Positions 9,998 to 19,072 of a stretch of 64,000 nucleotides of DNA are shown here, in pieces (position 1 is the stretch's first letter; each line of letters begins with the position of its first letter). Origin of the DNA: Bacteroidales bacterium (lineage in GTDB: Bacteria > Bacteroidota > Bacteroidia > Bacteroidales > F082); assembly GCA_016936505.1 (NCBI GenBank), contig JAFGXS010000071.1, positions 21,025 to 85,024 of the forward strand, in the 5' to 3' direction. The notes beneath the pieces were generated by a model. That model was not told the origin of the DNA. It saw only the letters and a program-made list of their open reading frames with translations, and searched no databases. The position numbers and the translations under genes are program-made.

Positions 9998-12900
9998 ATG
10001 ATTAAGAAAAGTATAAGATGGTTTTTGTTTTTGATATGCTTCTTTGCCTTGCCTGGTGTATCTGCTCAATTAATGAATAAAACCCAATGGCTTGTTGATG
10101 GCGGGTTTGAAAAAGTCGGCAGAGGGGTTTGTAATGTCAAAGACAATGTTCTAGAGAATCGTGATGCTTATGCAAGTATTGGAAGTGACGATTGGTTGAA
10201 CTATAGGTTTTCATTTGAAGCTCGCGTCCCAGAGTTTGAGGAGCAAGTTCAAATTTGGTTTGGTTTCCGCGAAAAAAACCGTAACGAACGGTATGTGGTT
10301 GGAATAAAGGGCGGTTTGCAAGATGATATCGAAATTGGCCGTATGGGACTGATGGGCGATGATGCCTTCTTAGGAGTACGGAATCTGAATTTTAATCCAC
10401 AATGTGGCGAATGGTATCAAGTTGCTGTGGAGGTTTGTAAAAATCGCTTTCGAATTTTTCTTAATGGCGAAAACACTCCTCGCCTTGATGTAATTGATAC
10501 CGATGCCCATTTGCGTCCATCTGGTTGCATCACTTTGGGTGGAAGTTGGATAAAAAATGAATTCAGAAACTTAAAGGTTGAACAACTGCCTGAGAATTAT
10601 TTGGATGGCATCGAATTTTCGGAGTACGACTATCACTTAAGTCCATCCGAAAAAGAGCAAAAAAGAATTATCGAACGAGCTCAATATAAACCTGTAAAAG
10701 TGGCTAACGTGCAACCTGTACGTACAAGCGTGTCGCTCGATGGGATCTGGTTATTTAAACCAGGTTATGAAATTGTGAACGATTCACTGGCTTTTTCAGT
10801 CAATAAAAGTGATGACAATTGGCATTTGATGGATGTGCCTAATTTTTGGAATCCTTCACGTATTTGGAACTATGGTGAAACATTTATGAAAGAGAAATTC
10901 CCTAAAGGGATTTCAGATACATATTTTCAACGCGAAACTGATAGGTGCGCCAATTACACGTTTGATTATGAAAAAACCAATGTAGGTTGGTATCGTCAGT
11001 GGGTAGAGTTAGATGAATCAATTGTTGGAAAGCAGCTTCAATTAACGTTTGATGCCATTTCGAAAGTTGCAGAAGTGTATGTCAATGGACAAAAGGTAAC
11101 CACAAATGTGGGCATGTTCCGTCAAATTAATGTGGATGTGACTAAAAATTTGCATCCCGGAAAGAATTTGATTGCCGTAAAAGTAATGCGTGATTATGTC
11201 GAAAATATTGGCAATGCGAATGAAATTGCCACCATCGCTGTCACTGTCGAAGTCACCAACCAAATGTTAAAGGATGTGCCTCACGGCTTCTATCGCGAAA
11301 ACCCATCAGGTATTTGGCAACCTGTGCGTTTGGAAATCACCAATCCTGTTAAAATCGAAGATGTATATATCAAACCGGGACTTGATTTTGCGGCTTATGA
11401 ACTAACCGTGAAAAATTATAGCACTAAAAAGTCGGTGTTTCAAATCTCCACTGGAATTTATGACAAAACGGATGATGCTTTATTGTTAAACAGAACTTTG
11501 AGTGAAAAGCAGGTGTTAGCTCCGGGTGAAGTGAAAGTGGTAACCTATCGCATTGATGGGATAAAGCCTAAACTTTGGTCGCCAGAATCGCCCAATTTGT
11601 ATGACTTTCAATTTTCATTGCATGCACCAAAAAGTTCAACCATACTCGATGAAATTACCATCACCTCTGGTTTTAGGACCTTCGAAACAAAGGGCGACTA
11701 CTTTTACCTTAATGGCATTCGTTATTGGCTAAGGGGTGCTAATCACACTCCACATGCCTTGGGAATTAACGACAAAGCATTGGCCGAAAAAACGTTCGAT
11801 CTTTATCATAACGCCAATATTGCTGTCACCCGAAGTCATACAATTCCATACAATAAAGTTTGGCTCGATGCAGCCGATAAAAAAGGAGTTGGAGTAAGCT
11901 TTGAAGGCACATGGCCATGGTTGATGATTGGGGCTGGTGAGAAATCAATTCCTGATCAAAAGCTTATTGAAATTTGGAAAGATGAATGGTTGTCGTTGTT
12001 AAAACGATACCGTAACCACCCATCGTTATTTTATTGGACCATTAACAATGAAATGAATTTTACTCATCATGAAGAAGAGCCTAAGATTCTAGAAAAAAAG
12101 ATGGGCATCGTGTCGGATGTGGTTAAAGATATGCGACAAGTTGACCCTACCCGTCCAATATGCTTCGATTCGGGTTATACACGTCAACAGGTGGTAAATA
12201 AAGTTGATAGTACATTTTTTAGTAGGTTTGATGATGGCGACATTGATGATGGTCACAACTACGATGGATGGTATAAAGGATCAATCTTTAATAATTTTAC
12301 TGAAACACCTTTTCAAAAAAGAAAAACAGCCGGACGACCTTTAATTAGTCAAGAGTGGTCAACAGGTTATCCAAATACTGAAACAGGTCACCATACCCGT
12401 AATTACCTGTGGCAGCATCAAAATATTCAAACGCACGTAGGTAATCAAGGATATCCGTTTGGCAACCCCAAGTACAGTCTTCAAAACAATGCCTTTTTAT
12501 CCTCTGAACTGGCAGAAACTATTCGTCGCACTCACGAAAAGATGGCTGGATTACACAATTTTTCAAGTTTAACCTGGTTTCGAAATGTGTACGATGCTCA
12601 ACGTGTAGAACCTTATCCAACCTATTACCGCATGAAAAATTCCTTAAATCCGGTATTGGTTAGTGCGGAATTGTTTGGTCGTCATTTTTATGCAGGAACA
12701 CAGTTGCCGGTTCGTTTTTGCATTGTCAACGATCAAACAAACGGCCAGGCATTGGAACCAACCCTTTTAAAATGGGAAATTACCTATGCCGATAATCGTG
12801 TCATTTCGAGTGGAACATACCAGTTGGCTCAAATCGCCCACTCTTCGCGGCATTGGTTGAGCCCACAAATTCAACTGCCTGAGAACTTTGATGGTGAGCA

Positions 12901-13642
12901 AATTAATGGAAAGTTGCAATTGTACTTAACTCAGGATGGTAAGGAAATTAGCCGGAATGATTACAATTTAATACTTGCAAAAAAAGAGTGGTTGCAATCT
13001 GAAGTGACCAATCAGTCCGCCATTATGCTGGTCGATTTAAATAATGTGACAGCCCCGGTTTTCGATTTTATGGGCATTGCATATAGGAAAGAAAATGATT
13101 TGACCAAAGCACTTGGGCAAAAAGCAGGTATCTATGTCGTGTCTGGATTAGACAGTAAGAAAAAGTTGTCTGATAATGAATTGACAATACTTTCAGATTG
13201 CTTGAAACAAGGTAAGAAGTTGTTATTGCTAAATGCAGGCAAACACTTGATGCAAATTTTTCCTGGCTATGTCTCTAATTATTTGGCAAATGCATTGGAA
13301 ACAGCAAATATTGACATTCCTGAGTCAGGGGTGTTCAATGGCATTGATTACATGGATTTAAGATATTTCAATAATAACAGGCGTGAGATCCCATTGGTTA
13401 ACCAAGGGCTAATTCAAGTGGTTGAAACCTCTGCTGTCGAATGTTTGGCTTCGGGGTGTCAGCATCGCTATGCACGAGTTGATGATCGGCGTTCAGAAAT
13501 GATCACGATGAAAGGCTTCCCAATCATTCAAATTCGAGAGAATGGAAACGTTATAATTTCGGAAATGTGCACCGAAAAAGGTTCGACAGATCCGATTATG
13601 GGAAAATTGCTAATGAACATGATTGTCGAATTGGCACATTAA
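9998..13642 (+). CDS. Glycoside hydrolase family 2 enzyme with N-terminal lectin-like domain
   Basis: This is a retaining beta-glycosidase (beta-mannosidase, beta-galactosidase or beta-glucuronidase type; the specificity is not readable). The start is placed at 9998 because the signal peptide begins there (MIKKSIRW, cleavage after VSAQ). The open frame reaches 120 bases further up, but that part looks non-coding and overlaps the terminator. Domains: concanavalin-like (DUF1080-like) about 25-195, GH2 sugar-binding about 235-430, Ig-like about 430-555, TIM barrel about 555-880, and an extra C-terminal region to 1214. The acid/base is E685 in the NNEMN segment and the nucleophile is E786 in SQEWS. 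The N-terminal lectin-like domain is not part of a standard GH2. It is likely periplasmic. In an alpha-mannan locus it could remove a beta-linked cap or core sugar. Confidence 0.9.
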   Translation: MIKKSIRWFLFLICFFALPGVSAQLMNKTQWLVDGGFEKVGRGVCNVKDNVLENRDAYASIGSDDWLNYRFSFEARVPEFEEQVQIWFGFREKNRNERYVVGIKGGLQDDIEIGRMGLMGDDAFLGVRNLNFNPQCGEWYQVAVEVCKNRFRIFLNGENTPRLDVIDTDAHLRPSGCITLGGSWIKNEFRNLKVEQLPENYLDGIEFSEYDYHLSPSEKEQKRIIERAQYKPVKVANVQPVRTSVSLDGIWLFKPGYEIVNDSLAFSVNKSDDNWHLMDVPNFWNPSRIWNYGETFMKEKFPKGISDTYFQRETDRCANYTFDYEKTNVGWYRQWVELDESIVGKQLQLTFDAISKVAEVYVNGQKVTTNVGMFRQINVDVTKNLHPGKNLIAVKVMRDYVENIGNANEIATIAVTVEVTNQMLKDVPHGFYRENPSGIWQPVRLEITNPVKIEDVYIKPGLDFAAYELTVKNYSTKKSVFQISTGIYDKTDDALLLNRTLSEKQVLAPGEVKVVTYRIDGIKPKLWSPESPNLYDFQFSLHAPKSSTILDEITITSGFRTFETKGDYFYLNGIRYWLRGANHTPHALGINDKALAEKTFDLYHNANIAVTRSHTIPYNKVWLDAADKKGVGVSFEGTWPWLMIGAGEKSIPDQKLIEIWKDEWLSLLKRYRNHPSLFYWTINNEMNFTHHEEEPKILEKKMGIVSDVVKDMRQVDPTRPICFDSGYTRQQVVNKVDSTFFSRFDDGDIDDGHNYDGWYKGSIFNNFTETPFQKRKTAGRPLISQEWSTGYPNTETGHHTRNYLWQHQNIQTHVGNQGYPFGNPKYSLQNNAFLSSELAETIRRTHEKMAGLHNFSSLTWFRNVYDAQRVEPYPTYYRMKNSLNPVLVSAELFGRHFYAGTQLPVRFCIVNDQTNGQALEPTLLKWEITYADNRVISSGTYQLAQIAHSSRHWLSPQIQLPENFDGEQINGKLQLYLTQDGKEISRNDYNLILAKKEWLQSEVTNQSAIMLVDLNNVTAPVFDFMGIAYRKENDLTKALGQKAGIYVVSGLDSKKKLSDNELTILSDCLKQGKKLLLLNAGKHLMQIFPGYVSNYLANALETANIDIPESGVFNGIDYMDLRYFNNNRREIPLVNQGLIQVVETSAVECLASGCQHRYARVDDRRSEMITMKGFPIIQIRENGNVIISEMCTEKGSTDPIMGKLLMNMIVELAH

Positions 13643-13766
13643 TTCCAATTGACATTCAATCGCTTCCATCCATATTCGTATATGGTTCGAGTGTTATGAT
13701 CTGGAATATGGTTTGGGAGCCATTGGATGTTTTTTTCAACCACACTAACGTTTTAAATCAGAATCA

Positions 13767-15224
13767 ATGAGAACTTTCGCGATCACTTTCTTTGCACTAT
13801 TTTTTAGTGTGATTGTTCAGTTACAACTCAAAGCAGAAGTCCGACTGCCGGCGATAGTCTCCTCAAATATGGTTTTGCAACGCAATGCAACGGTTAATTT
13901 ATGGGGATGGGCTGAGGCGCATGAAAAGATATCTATTGAAACTTCATGGCTCAAACAAAAATTGAACGTGGAGGCCAACTACAATGGGGTTTGGAAAGTT
14001 CAGGTCATAACTACAAATAGCAAGGATGCTCAAACGATTCAAATTAAAAGTAAGACATCAAAAATTACTTTAGAAAATGTGTTGTTTGGTGAAGTATGGC
14101 TCTGTTCCGGGCAGTCGAATATGGAACAAGCTATGAGTGGGCATACTGGTCAACCTACATTTGGTGCGCTACTGGCAACTATGCAGTCTAATAATTCGCA
14201 ATTGCGATTATTTACCGTAAAAAAAGCTGCCTCAAAGAATCCCAAAGACGATTTAGAGCAATATGTGGCCTGGCAACCTGCCACGCCCAGCAGTGTTGTG
14301 AATTTTAGTGCTGTTGGCTATTTCTTTGGCCAACAGTTGCAGGAAGTTTTGGATGTACCAGTAGGGATCATACATGCATCTTGGGGCGGCAGTATTGTTG
14401 AGGCTTGGATGAGCAATGACATGTTGAGTTCCTATCAGCCCATTAACCTTGATGGTGTGGATTTGAAAAGTAGAACCAATCATATTCCAACTGCTTTATT
14501 TAATTCGATGATACACCCAATTGTACCTTATGTGATTAAAGGAGCCTTGTGGTATCAGGGGGAATCCAACCGTTTGGATCCTGATAATTATTTAAAGTTT
14601 TTTCCTTCAATGGTTCAGGATTGGCGTAATCATTGGGGAATTGGTGAATTCCCGTTTTTTTACGTTCAGATTGCCCCTTTTTTATATGGCAATAATGAGG
14701 TGTTTGAGTCCGCTGAAAATTCGGCTTTTATTCGCGAGGCTCAGCTGAAAAGTCTGGATCTAATTCTTAATTCCGGCATCGCTGTCACAATGGATCTTGG
14801 GGATGCCAATAATATCCATCCCCCAAAAAAGAAGGAAGTAGCCGATCGATTATTGTTTAATGCGCTCCATCAAACTTATGGATTCAATGCGATCGATTGT
14901 GCCGGGCCTGTTTACGATTCTCATGAAATACATGATGGTGGTATTTTGCTCAATTTTAAACATGCTGAAACCGGGCTTTTTGCTTACGACGGGCTAAGCG
15001 GGTTTGAGATTGCTGGCGACGACAAAGTATTTTATCCTGCAGTGGCAACCATGATTGATCGAAAAAAGGTGCTCGTAAAAAGTGAAAGTGTTCCTCTTCC
15101 TGTCGCTGTTAGGTATGCATGGTCTAATTGGATCGTTGGATCCCTTTATGATACAAACTTGCTGCCCGCATCATCCTTTAGAACAGATCATTGGAATGAA
15201 GCTAGGCGTGCTGCTAAACCTTAA
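13767..15224 (+). CDS. Sialate-O-acetylesterase-type SGNH esterase (SASA family)
   Basis: This family removes acetyl groups from sugars. The protein has 485 residues with a signal peptide. An N-terminal beta domain contains the VLQRNATVNLWGWA segment, typical of this family. The SGNH hydrolase core has the nucleophile in the CSGQSNME motif near residue 117, the oxyanion region ASWGGSIVEAW near 208, LWYQGESN near 262, and the Asp/His pair in the GDANNIHP segment near 350. All catalytic positions are present. Despite its name, the family acts on many acetylated glycans (xylan, pectin, mannan), so removal of O-acetyl groups from the target glycan is the most likely role. It sits between GH2 and GH92 on the same strand. 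Confidence 0.92.
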   Translation: MRTFAITFFALFFSVIVQLQLKAEVRLPAIVSSNMVLQRNATVNLWGWAEAHEKISIETSWLKQKLNVEANYNGVWKVQVITTNSKDAQTIQIKSKTSKITLENVLFGEVWLCSGQSNMEQAMSGHTGQPTFGALLATMQSNNSQLRLFTVKKAASKNPKDDLEQYVAWQPATPSSVVNFSAVGYFFGQQLQEVLDVPVGIIHASWGGSIVEAWMSNDMLSSYQPINLDGVDLKSRTNHIPTALFNSMIHPIVPYVIKGALWYQGESNRLDPDNYLKFFPSMVQDWRNHWGIGEFPFFYVQIAPFLYGNNEVFESAENSAFIREAQLKSLDLILNSGIAVTMDLGDANNIHPPKKKEVADRLLFNALHQTYGFNAIDCAGPVYDSHEIHDGGILLNFKHAETGLFAYDGLSGFEIAGDDKVFYPAVATMIDRKKVLVKSESVPLPVAVRYAWSNWIVGSLYDTNLLPASSFRTDHWNEARRAAKP

Positions 15225-15302
15225 AAAAAGATAGATTAATGTATCCTGTCGCTATCGGAACAGCAGTAAATGTTCTGAAATAGTGACTTAAATTTAGAAG
15301 AA

Positions 15303-17588
15303 ATGATGTCAATGCTTAAAATTGTAATGAAAAGTCAATGGTTAATTCTTATAATTGGTTTGTCACTTTTTAGTTGCAAACAAAACCGGTTTGCGATGCC
15401 ACAAAACAATTCTCAATACATCGATCCGACTATTGGAAATGTGGCTCAGTTTCTCAAGCCAACCTACCCAACCATTCATTTGCCCAATCAAATGTTGCGG
15501 ATGTTTCCGATCAAAACTGATTATTTATCTGACCAAGTGGAAGCCTTCCCTTTCCAAGTTATGACACATAGAGCTAATGGTGTTTACCAGATGAAAATCA
15601 TTCAAGGTAAGGTAACAACCGATTCGTGGAAGCAAAAGATGGCAATTGATCATGACCTTGAAGTGTTTCATCCTTGGCTTTATTCCACCTATTTGATTGA
15701 TGAAGGTATTCGGTTGAGTTTTACCCCAGGTAGTAAAGCAGCTATTTATAAACTTGAATTTAATAGTGTTGAGGATCGTCATCTGTTGATCAGCGGTACG
15801 AATGAATTGAAAAGTACTCTCACCGAAGGAAATTGGACATTAAAAGATGCTTATAAATACACCACTCGAGGAACTGAACCAACTACCAGAACCATGTATT
15901 CCTACGTTTATGCTGAAATTAGGGATATTGAAGGCAAACTGATAGAAGATATCCGTATGAATAAAGATGGAAACCGCGTTGTCCTAAGTATCCCTAATAA
16001 TGCTTCCAAAACTTTGTTTCTCCAATATGCCATATCCTACATTGATGAGAACCAAGCAAAAGATAACTTTGAAAAAGAATTAGAAGGAATTTCTTTTGAT
16101 GCTTTGATGATTAAGGGACAGAATGCCTGGGAGGAAAAAGTTTCGCAAATCCAAGTGGTTGGAGGCACTGTTGCGCAAAAACGGACATTCTATACTTCTC
16201 TTTATCGTACATACGAAAGAATGATTGATATCAATGAGTATGGAAGGTATTTCAGCGGATATGATGGCAAAGTGCACCAAGATGAACGTTCATTTTTTGT
16301 GGATGATTGGATTTGGGATAGTTACAGGGCTCATCATCCATTGAGAACGATCCTGGATCCGAAGGCTGAGAACGATATGCTCAACTCATATACCTTGATG
16401 TATGAACAAAGTGGATGGATGCCTACCTTTCCTCAGGTGCATGGTAATCATATGTGTATGAATTCTTATCACTCCTCTGCTATTTTCATCGATGGGTACC
16501 GCAAAGGGTTTAGGGATTATGATATTGAAAAGGCTTATGAAGGCATTAAAAAAAATCTGACTGAAGGAACTTTTATCCCATGGCGCCAAGGAGTAAGCAA
16601 GCGTCCTATTGATGATTTCTTTCATCAACATGGTTATTTCCCATCTTTAGCCATTGGCGAAAAAGAGACTGAGCCAATGATGGATAAATTTGAGAAACGA
16701 CAACCCGTACCCGTTACCCTTGGAATAAGCTATGATTTTTGGGCGTTGTCCGAATTGGCCAAAGAATTGGGTAAGAATGACGACGTCAAGCAATTTGCCC
16801 CAAGAGCCAAGGATTACCAAAACTTATGGCACAACCAATCAAAACTATTCATTCCGAAAGACAAGGATGGCAATTGGTTGAAAATTGATCCGAAACTATC
16901 AGGTGGTTTGGGTTACCGGGAATATTACGATGAAAACAATGGTTGGACCTACGCTTGGGATGTGCAGCACGATATCGCGGGATTGACAGCTTTGCTGGGC
17001 GGAAAAGACTCTGCTTCAACCAGGCTGGATCAATTGTTCAGAGAGCCATTGGGGACTCAGAAGTCATTGTTTTACGTTGATGGTTCCAATTCTACGGGTA
17101 TGGTAGGGCAGTTTAGCATGGGTAACGAACCTTCTTTTCACATCCCCTATCTTTACAATTATTTCGGGACGCCATGGAAGACGCAACAAAGAACCCGTTT
17201 TCTGCTCGATGTTTGGTTTAAGGATAATGTTTTTGGTATTCCGGGAGATGAGGATGGTGGAGGTATGACTGCCTTTGTGGTGTTTTCTTCTATGGGGTTA
17301 TACCCTGTTGAGCCAGGCCGGCCCTATTATACTATTACAAGTCCAATATTCGAAGAGGTGGCGATACGCCTTCAAAATGGAAAAGAATTCAAGGTCATTG
17401 CCAAAGGTGCAAGCAAGAAGAATAAATACATCCAGAAGGCATTCATCGATGGTAAGGAAATATTTAGTCCCTTTATTACACATGAGCAGATTATGGCGGG
17501 GGTAACTCTCGAGTTAATTCTTGATGAGTTACCAAATCGGAATTGGGGTAAGGAGGCAATCCTCCCTTCTTGGATTGAAACAAAATAA
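15303..17588 (+). CDS. GH92-like alpha-mannosidase, divergent N-terminal region, lipoprotein
   Basis: GH92 enzymes are calcium-dependent inverting exo-alpha-mannosidases. The protein of 761 residues has a lipobox (SLFSC, Cys near 25). The C-terminal (alpha/alpha)6 domain is clear: GNEPSFHIPYLYN with the general acid E609, and DEDGGGMTAF carrying the base-region aspartate. The N-terminal beta-sandwich is odd. The family's GGHGHTFPGA and PHGMVQLSPD segments, both present in the second GH92 at 58904-61180, are replaced by an unrelated-looking stretch (NVAQFLKPTYPTIHLPNQML). These family segments help form the -1 subsite, so this enzyme probably recognises a modified or different sugar, for example a sulfated mannose. 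It is followed 28 bases later by a sulfatase. Confidence 0.85.
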   Translation: MMSMLKIVMKSQWLILIIGLSLFSCKQNRFAMPQNNSQYIDPTIGNVAQFLKPTYPTIHLPNQMLRMFPIKTDYLSDQVEAFPFQVMTHRANGVYQMKIIQGKVTTDSWKQKMAIDHDLEVFHPWLYSTYLIDEGIRLSFTPGSKAAIYKLEFNSVEDRHLLISGTNELKSTLTEGNWTLKDAYKYTTRGTEPTTRTMYSYVYAEIRDIEGKLIEDIRMNKDGNRVVLSIPNNASKTLFLQYAISYIDENQAKDNFEKELEGISFDALMIKGQNAWEEKVSQIQVVGGTVAQKRTFYTSLYRTYERMIDINEYGRYFSGYDGKVHQDERSFFVDDWIWDSYRAHHPLRTILDPKAENDMLNSYTLMYEQSGWMPTFPQVHGNHMCMNSYHSSAIFIDGYRKGFRDYDIEKAYEGIKKNLTEGTFIPWRQGVSKRPIDDFFHQHGYFPSLAIGEKETEPMMDKFEKRQPVPVTLGISYDFWALSELAKELGKNDDVKQFAPRAKDYQNLWHNQSKLFIPKDKDGNWLKIDPKLSGGLGYREYYDENNGWTYAWDVQHDIAGLTALLGGKDSASTRLDQLFREPLGTQKSLFYVDGSNSTGMVGQFSMGNEPSFHIPYLYNYFGTPWKTQQRTRFLLDVWFKDNVFGIPGDEDGGGMTAFVVFSSMGLYPVEPGRPYYTITSPIFEEVAIRLQNGKEFKVIAKGASKKNKYIQKAFIDGKEIFSPFITHEQIMAGVTLELILDELPNRNWGKEAILPSWIETK

Positions 17589-17616
17589 AGTAATATTATT
17601 GATTTGATAAAATATT

Positions 17617-19035
17617 ATGAAAATGAAACAGTTGTCAACCATTGATTCCACAATTGGTTATGGGAGACTTTTTAGTATAGTGATGCTGGGCTCTTTAGCA
17701 TTTTCTTGCAAGCTTGCTAATCGCTCAGAGCCTCAAAAACCTAATGTTTTAATTATTCTAACCGATGATCTTGGTTATGGAGATATTAGTTGTTTTGGAC
17801 AGGAAAAATATATAACTCCAAATATCGACAAACTTGCAGAAGAAGGTGTTAGATGTAGTGATTTTTATTGTCCGACACCTTATAGTGCACCATCCAGGGC
17901 AACCCTACTGACCGGTCGTTTTCCGCTACGTCATGGATTGACTAATAATCCAACTCCAGATGCAGGGATTGATGATGTGGGAATCAGTCAGGATGAGATC
18001 ACCTTAGGCGAAGTACTCCAAAATGCTGGATATACCACCAAATTAATAGGGAAATGGCATCTAGGGCATAAGGAGGAATTCTTTCCAGTAAATCATGGAT
18101 TCGATGAGTATTATGGCATTTTGTATTCTAACGATATGCGACCTGTTCAACACATTGAAAACAGGGATACAGTTGAATATCCCATTGACCAAAACTCGCT
18201 CACAGTACGCTATACCGAGAAGGCAATTGATTTTATCACCAGGAATAAAGAAAAACCGTTTTTTCTTCATCTTTGCCACCCAATGCCGCACAAGCCTTTG
18301 GCAGTATCTAACCGTTTTTATACTCCGGAAACGAAAGATGATTTGTATGGCGATGTTATCCGAGAACTGGATTGGTCGGTGGGGGAAATAGTCAGCACAC
18401 TTGATGAATTGGGTATTCTGGACAATACCATTGTTATCTTTATGTCCGATAATGGACCTTGGTTTGGTGGAAGTACAGGTGGATTGAAAGGAATGAAAGC
18501 AACCTCCTGGGAGGGAGGTGTTCGTGTGCCATTCATCTTGAGGTATCCTAAAGCATTCAACCCGGTAACCATTGACGTCCCCTGCTGGTCTCCTGATATT
18601 TTCCCGACACTTTTGAATTTGACCGGTGCCAATCCAAATGCCTTGAATCAATTGGACGGGATTGATATCACCAATATTTTAAGAGGTGAGCAAAAAGAAC
18701 ATCCTCCTGTGTTCAGCTTGATTGATAAACGGATCATGTCAGTCCGGATGGGACGGTATAAGCTATTTATGGATCGTCCCAGATATAAACGCTTACCATC
18801 TGATTGGGTGGATCCCCGTCGACCCGATGGCGAAACAATTATTGCTCCGTTTGAGCAGGCCACACCTGATCAGTATCCGGGCGTTGTGCCTGGTGAATCA
18901 GTCAACAAGATTCAATTGTTTGATTTAGTAAATGATAAAACTGAGTCACATGATTTGTCCCATACGATGCCTGCGAAAGTGGATGAAATGATTAAGGCTT
19001 ATGAAAAATTTAAAGCCTCATTGGTTTTACGGTGA
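17617..19035 (+). CDS. Sulfatase, arylsulfatase A / GalNAc-6-sulfatase-like, Ser-type, lipoprotein
   Basis: This S1 family sulfatase has 472 residues with a lipobox ending at C31 (LAFSC). The active-site motif is S90-A-P-S-R followed by ATLLTG, a serine-type motif. The N-terminal LILTDDLGYGDISCFG and the GKWHLGH segment are standard metal- and sulfate-binding elements of the arylsulfatase A/GALNS-like subgroup. FMSDNGPWFGGSTGGLKG near residue 280 is also typical. It lacks any C-terminal extra domain. It starts the run of four sulfatase genes (17617-24144) and is 37 bases before the next one. The position of the sulfate on the sugar cannot be told from the sequence. Confidence 0.92.
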   Translation: MKMKQLSTIDSTIGYGRLFSIVMLGSLAFSCKLANRSEPQKPNVLIILTDDLGYGDISCFGQEKYITPNIDKLAEEGVRCSDFYCPTPYSAPSRATLLTGRFPLRHGLTNNPTPDAGIDDVGISQDEITLGEVLQNAGYTTKLIGKWHLGHKEEFFPVNHGFDEYYGILYSNDMRPVQHIENRDTVEYPIDQNSLTVRYTEKAIDFITRNKEKPFFLHLCHPMPHKPLAVSNRFYTPETKDDLYGDVIRELDWSVGEIVSTLDELGILDNTIVIFMSDNGPWFGGSTGGLKGMKATSWEGGVRVPFILRYPKAFNPVTIDVPCWSPDIFPTLLNLTGANPNALNQLDGIDITNILRGEQKEHPPVFSLIDKRIMSVRMGRYKLFMDRPRYKRLPSDWVDPRRPDGETIIAPFEQATPDQYPGVVPGESVNKIQLFDLVNDKTESHDLSHTMPAKVDEMIKAYEKFKASLVLR

Positions 19036-19072
19036 AAAAACACTTAAGTCAGTAATCTAAAAACATGTATTT

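Noticed and set aside
18061..18651. Open frame of 196 codons on the minus strand inside the sulfatase at 17617-19035
   Set aside because: It is antisense to a well-supported sulfatase domain with all motifs. The translation has no family features and an unlikely composition.
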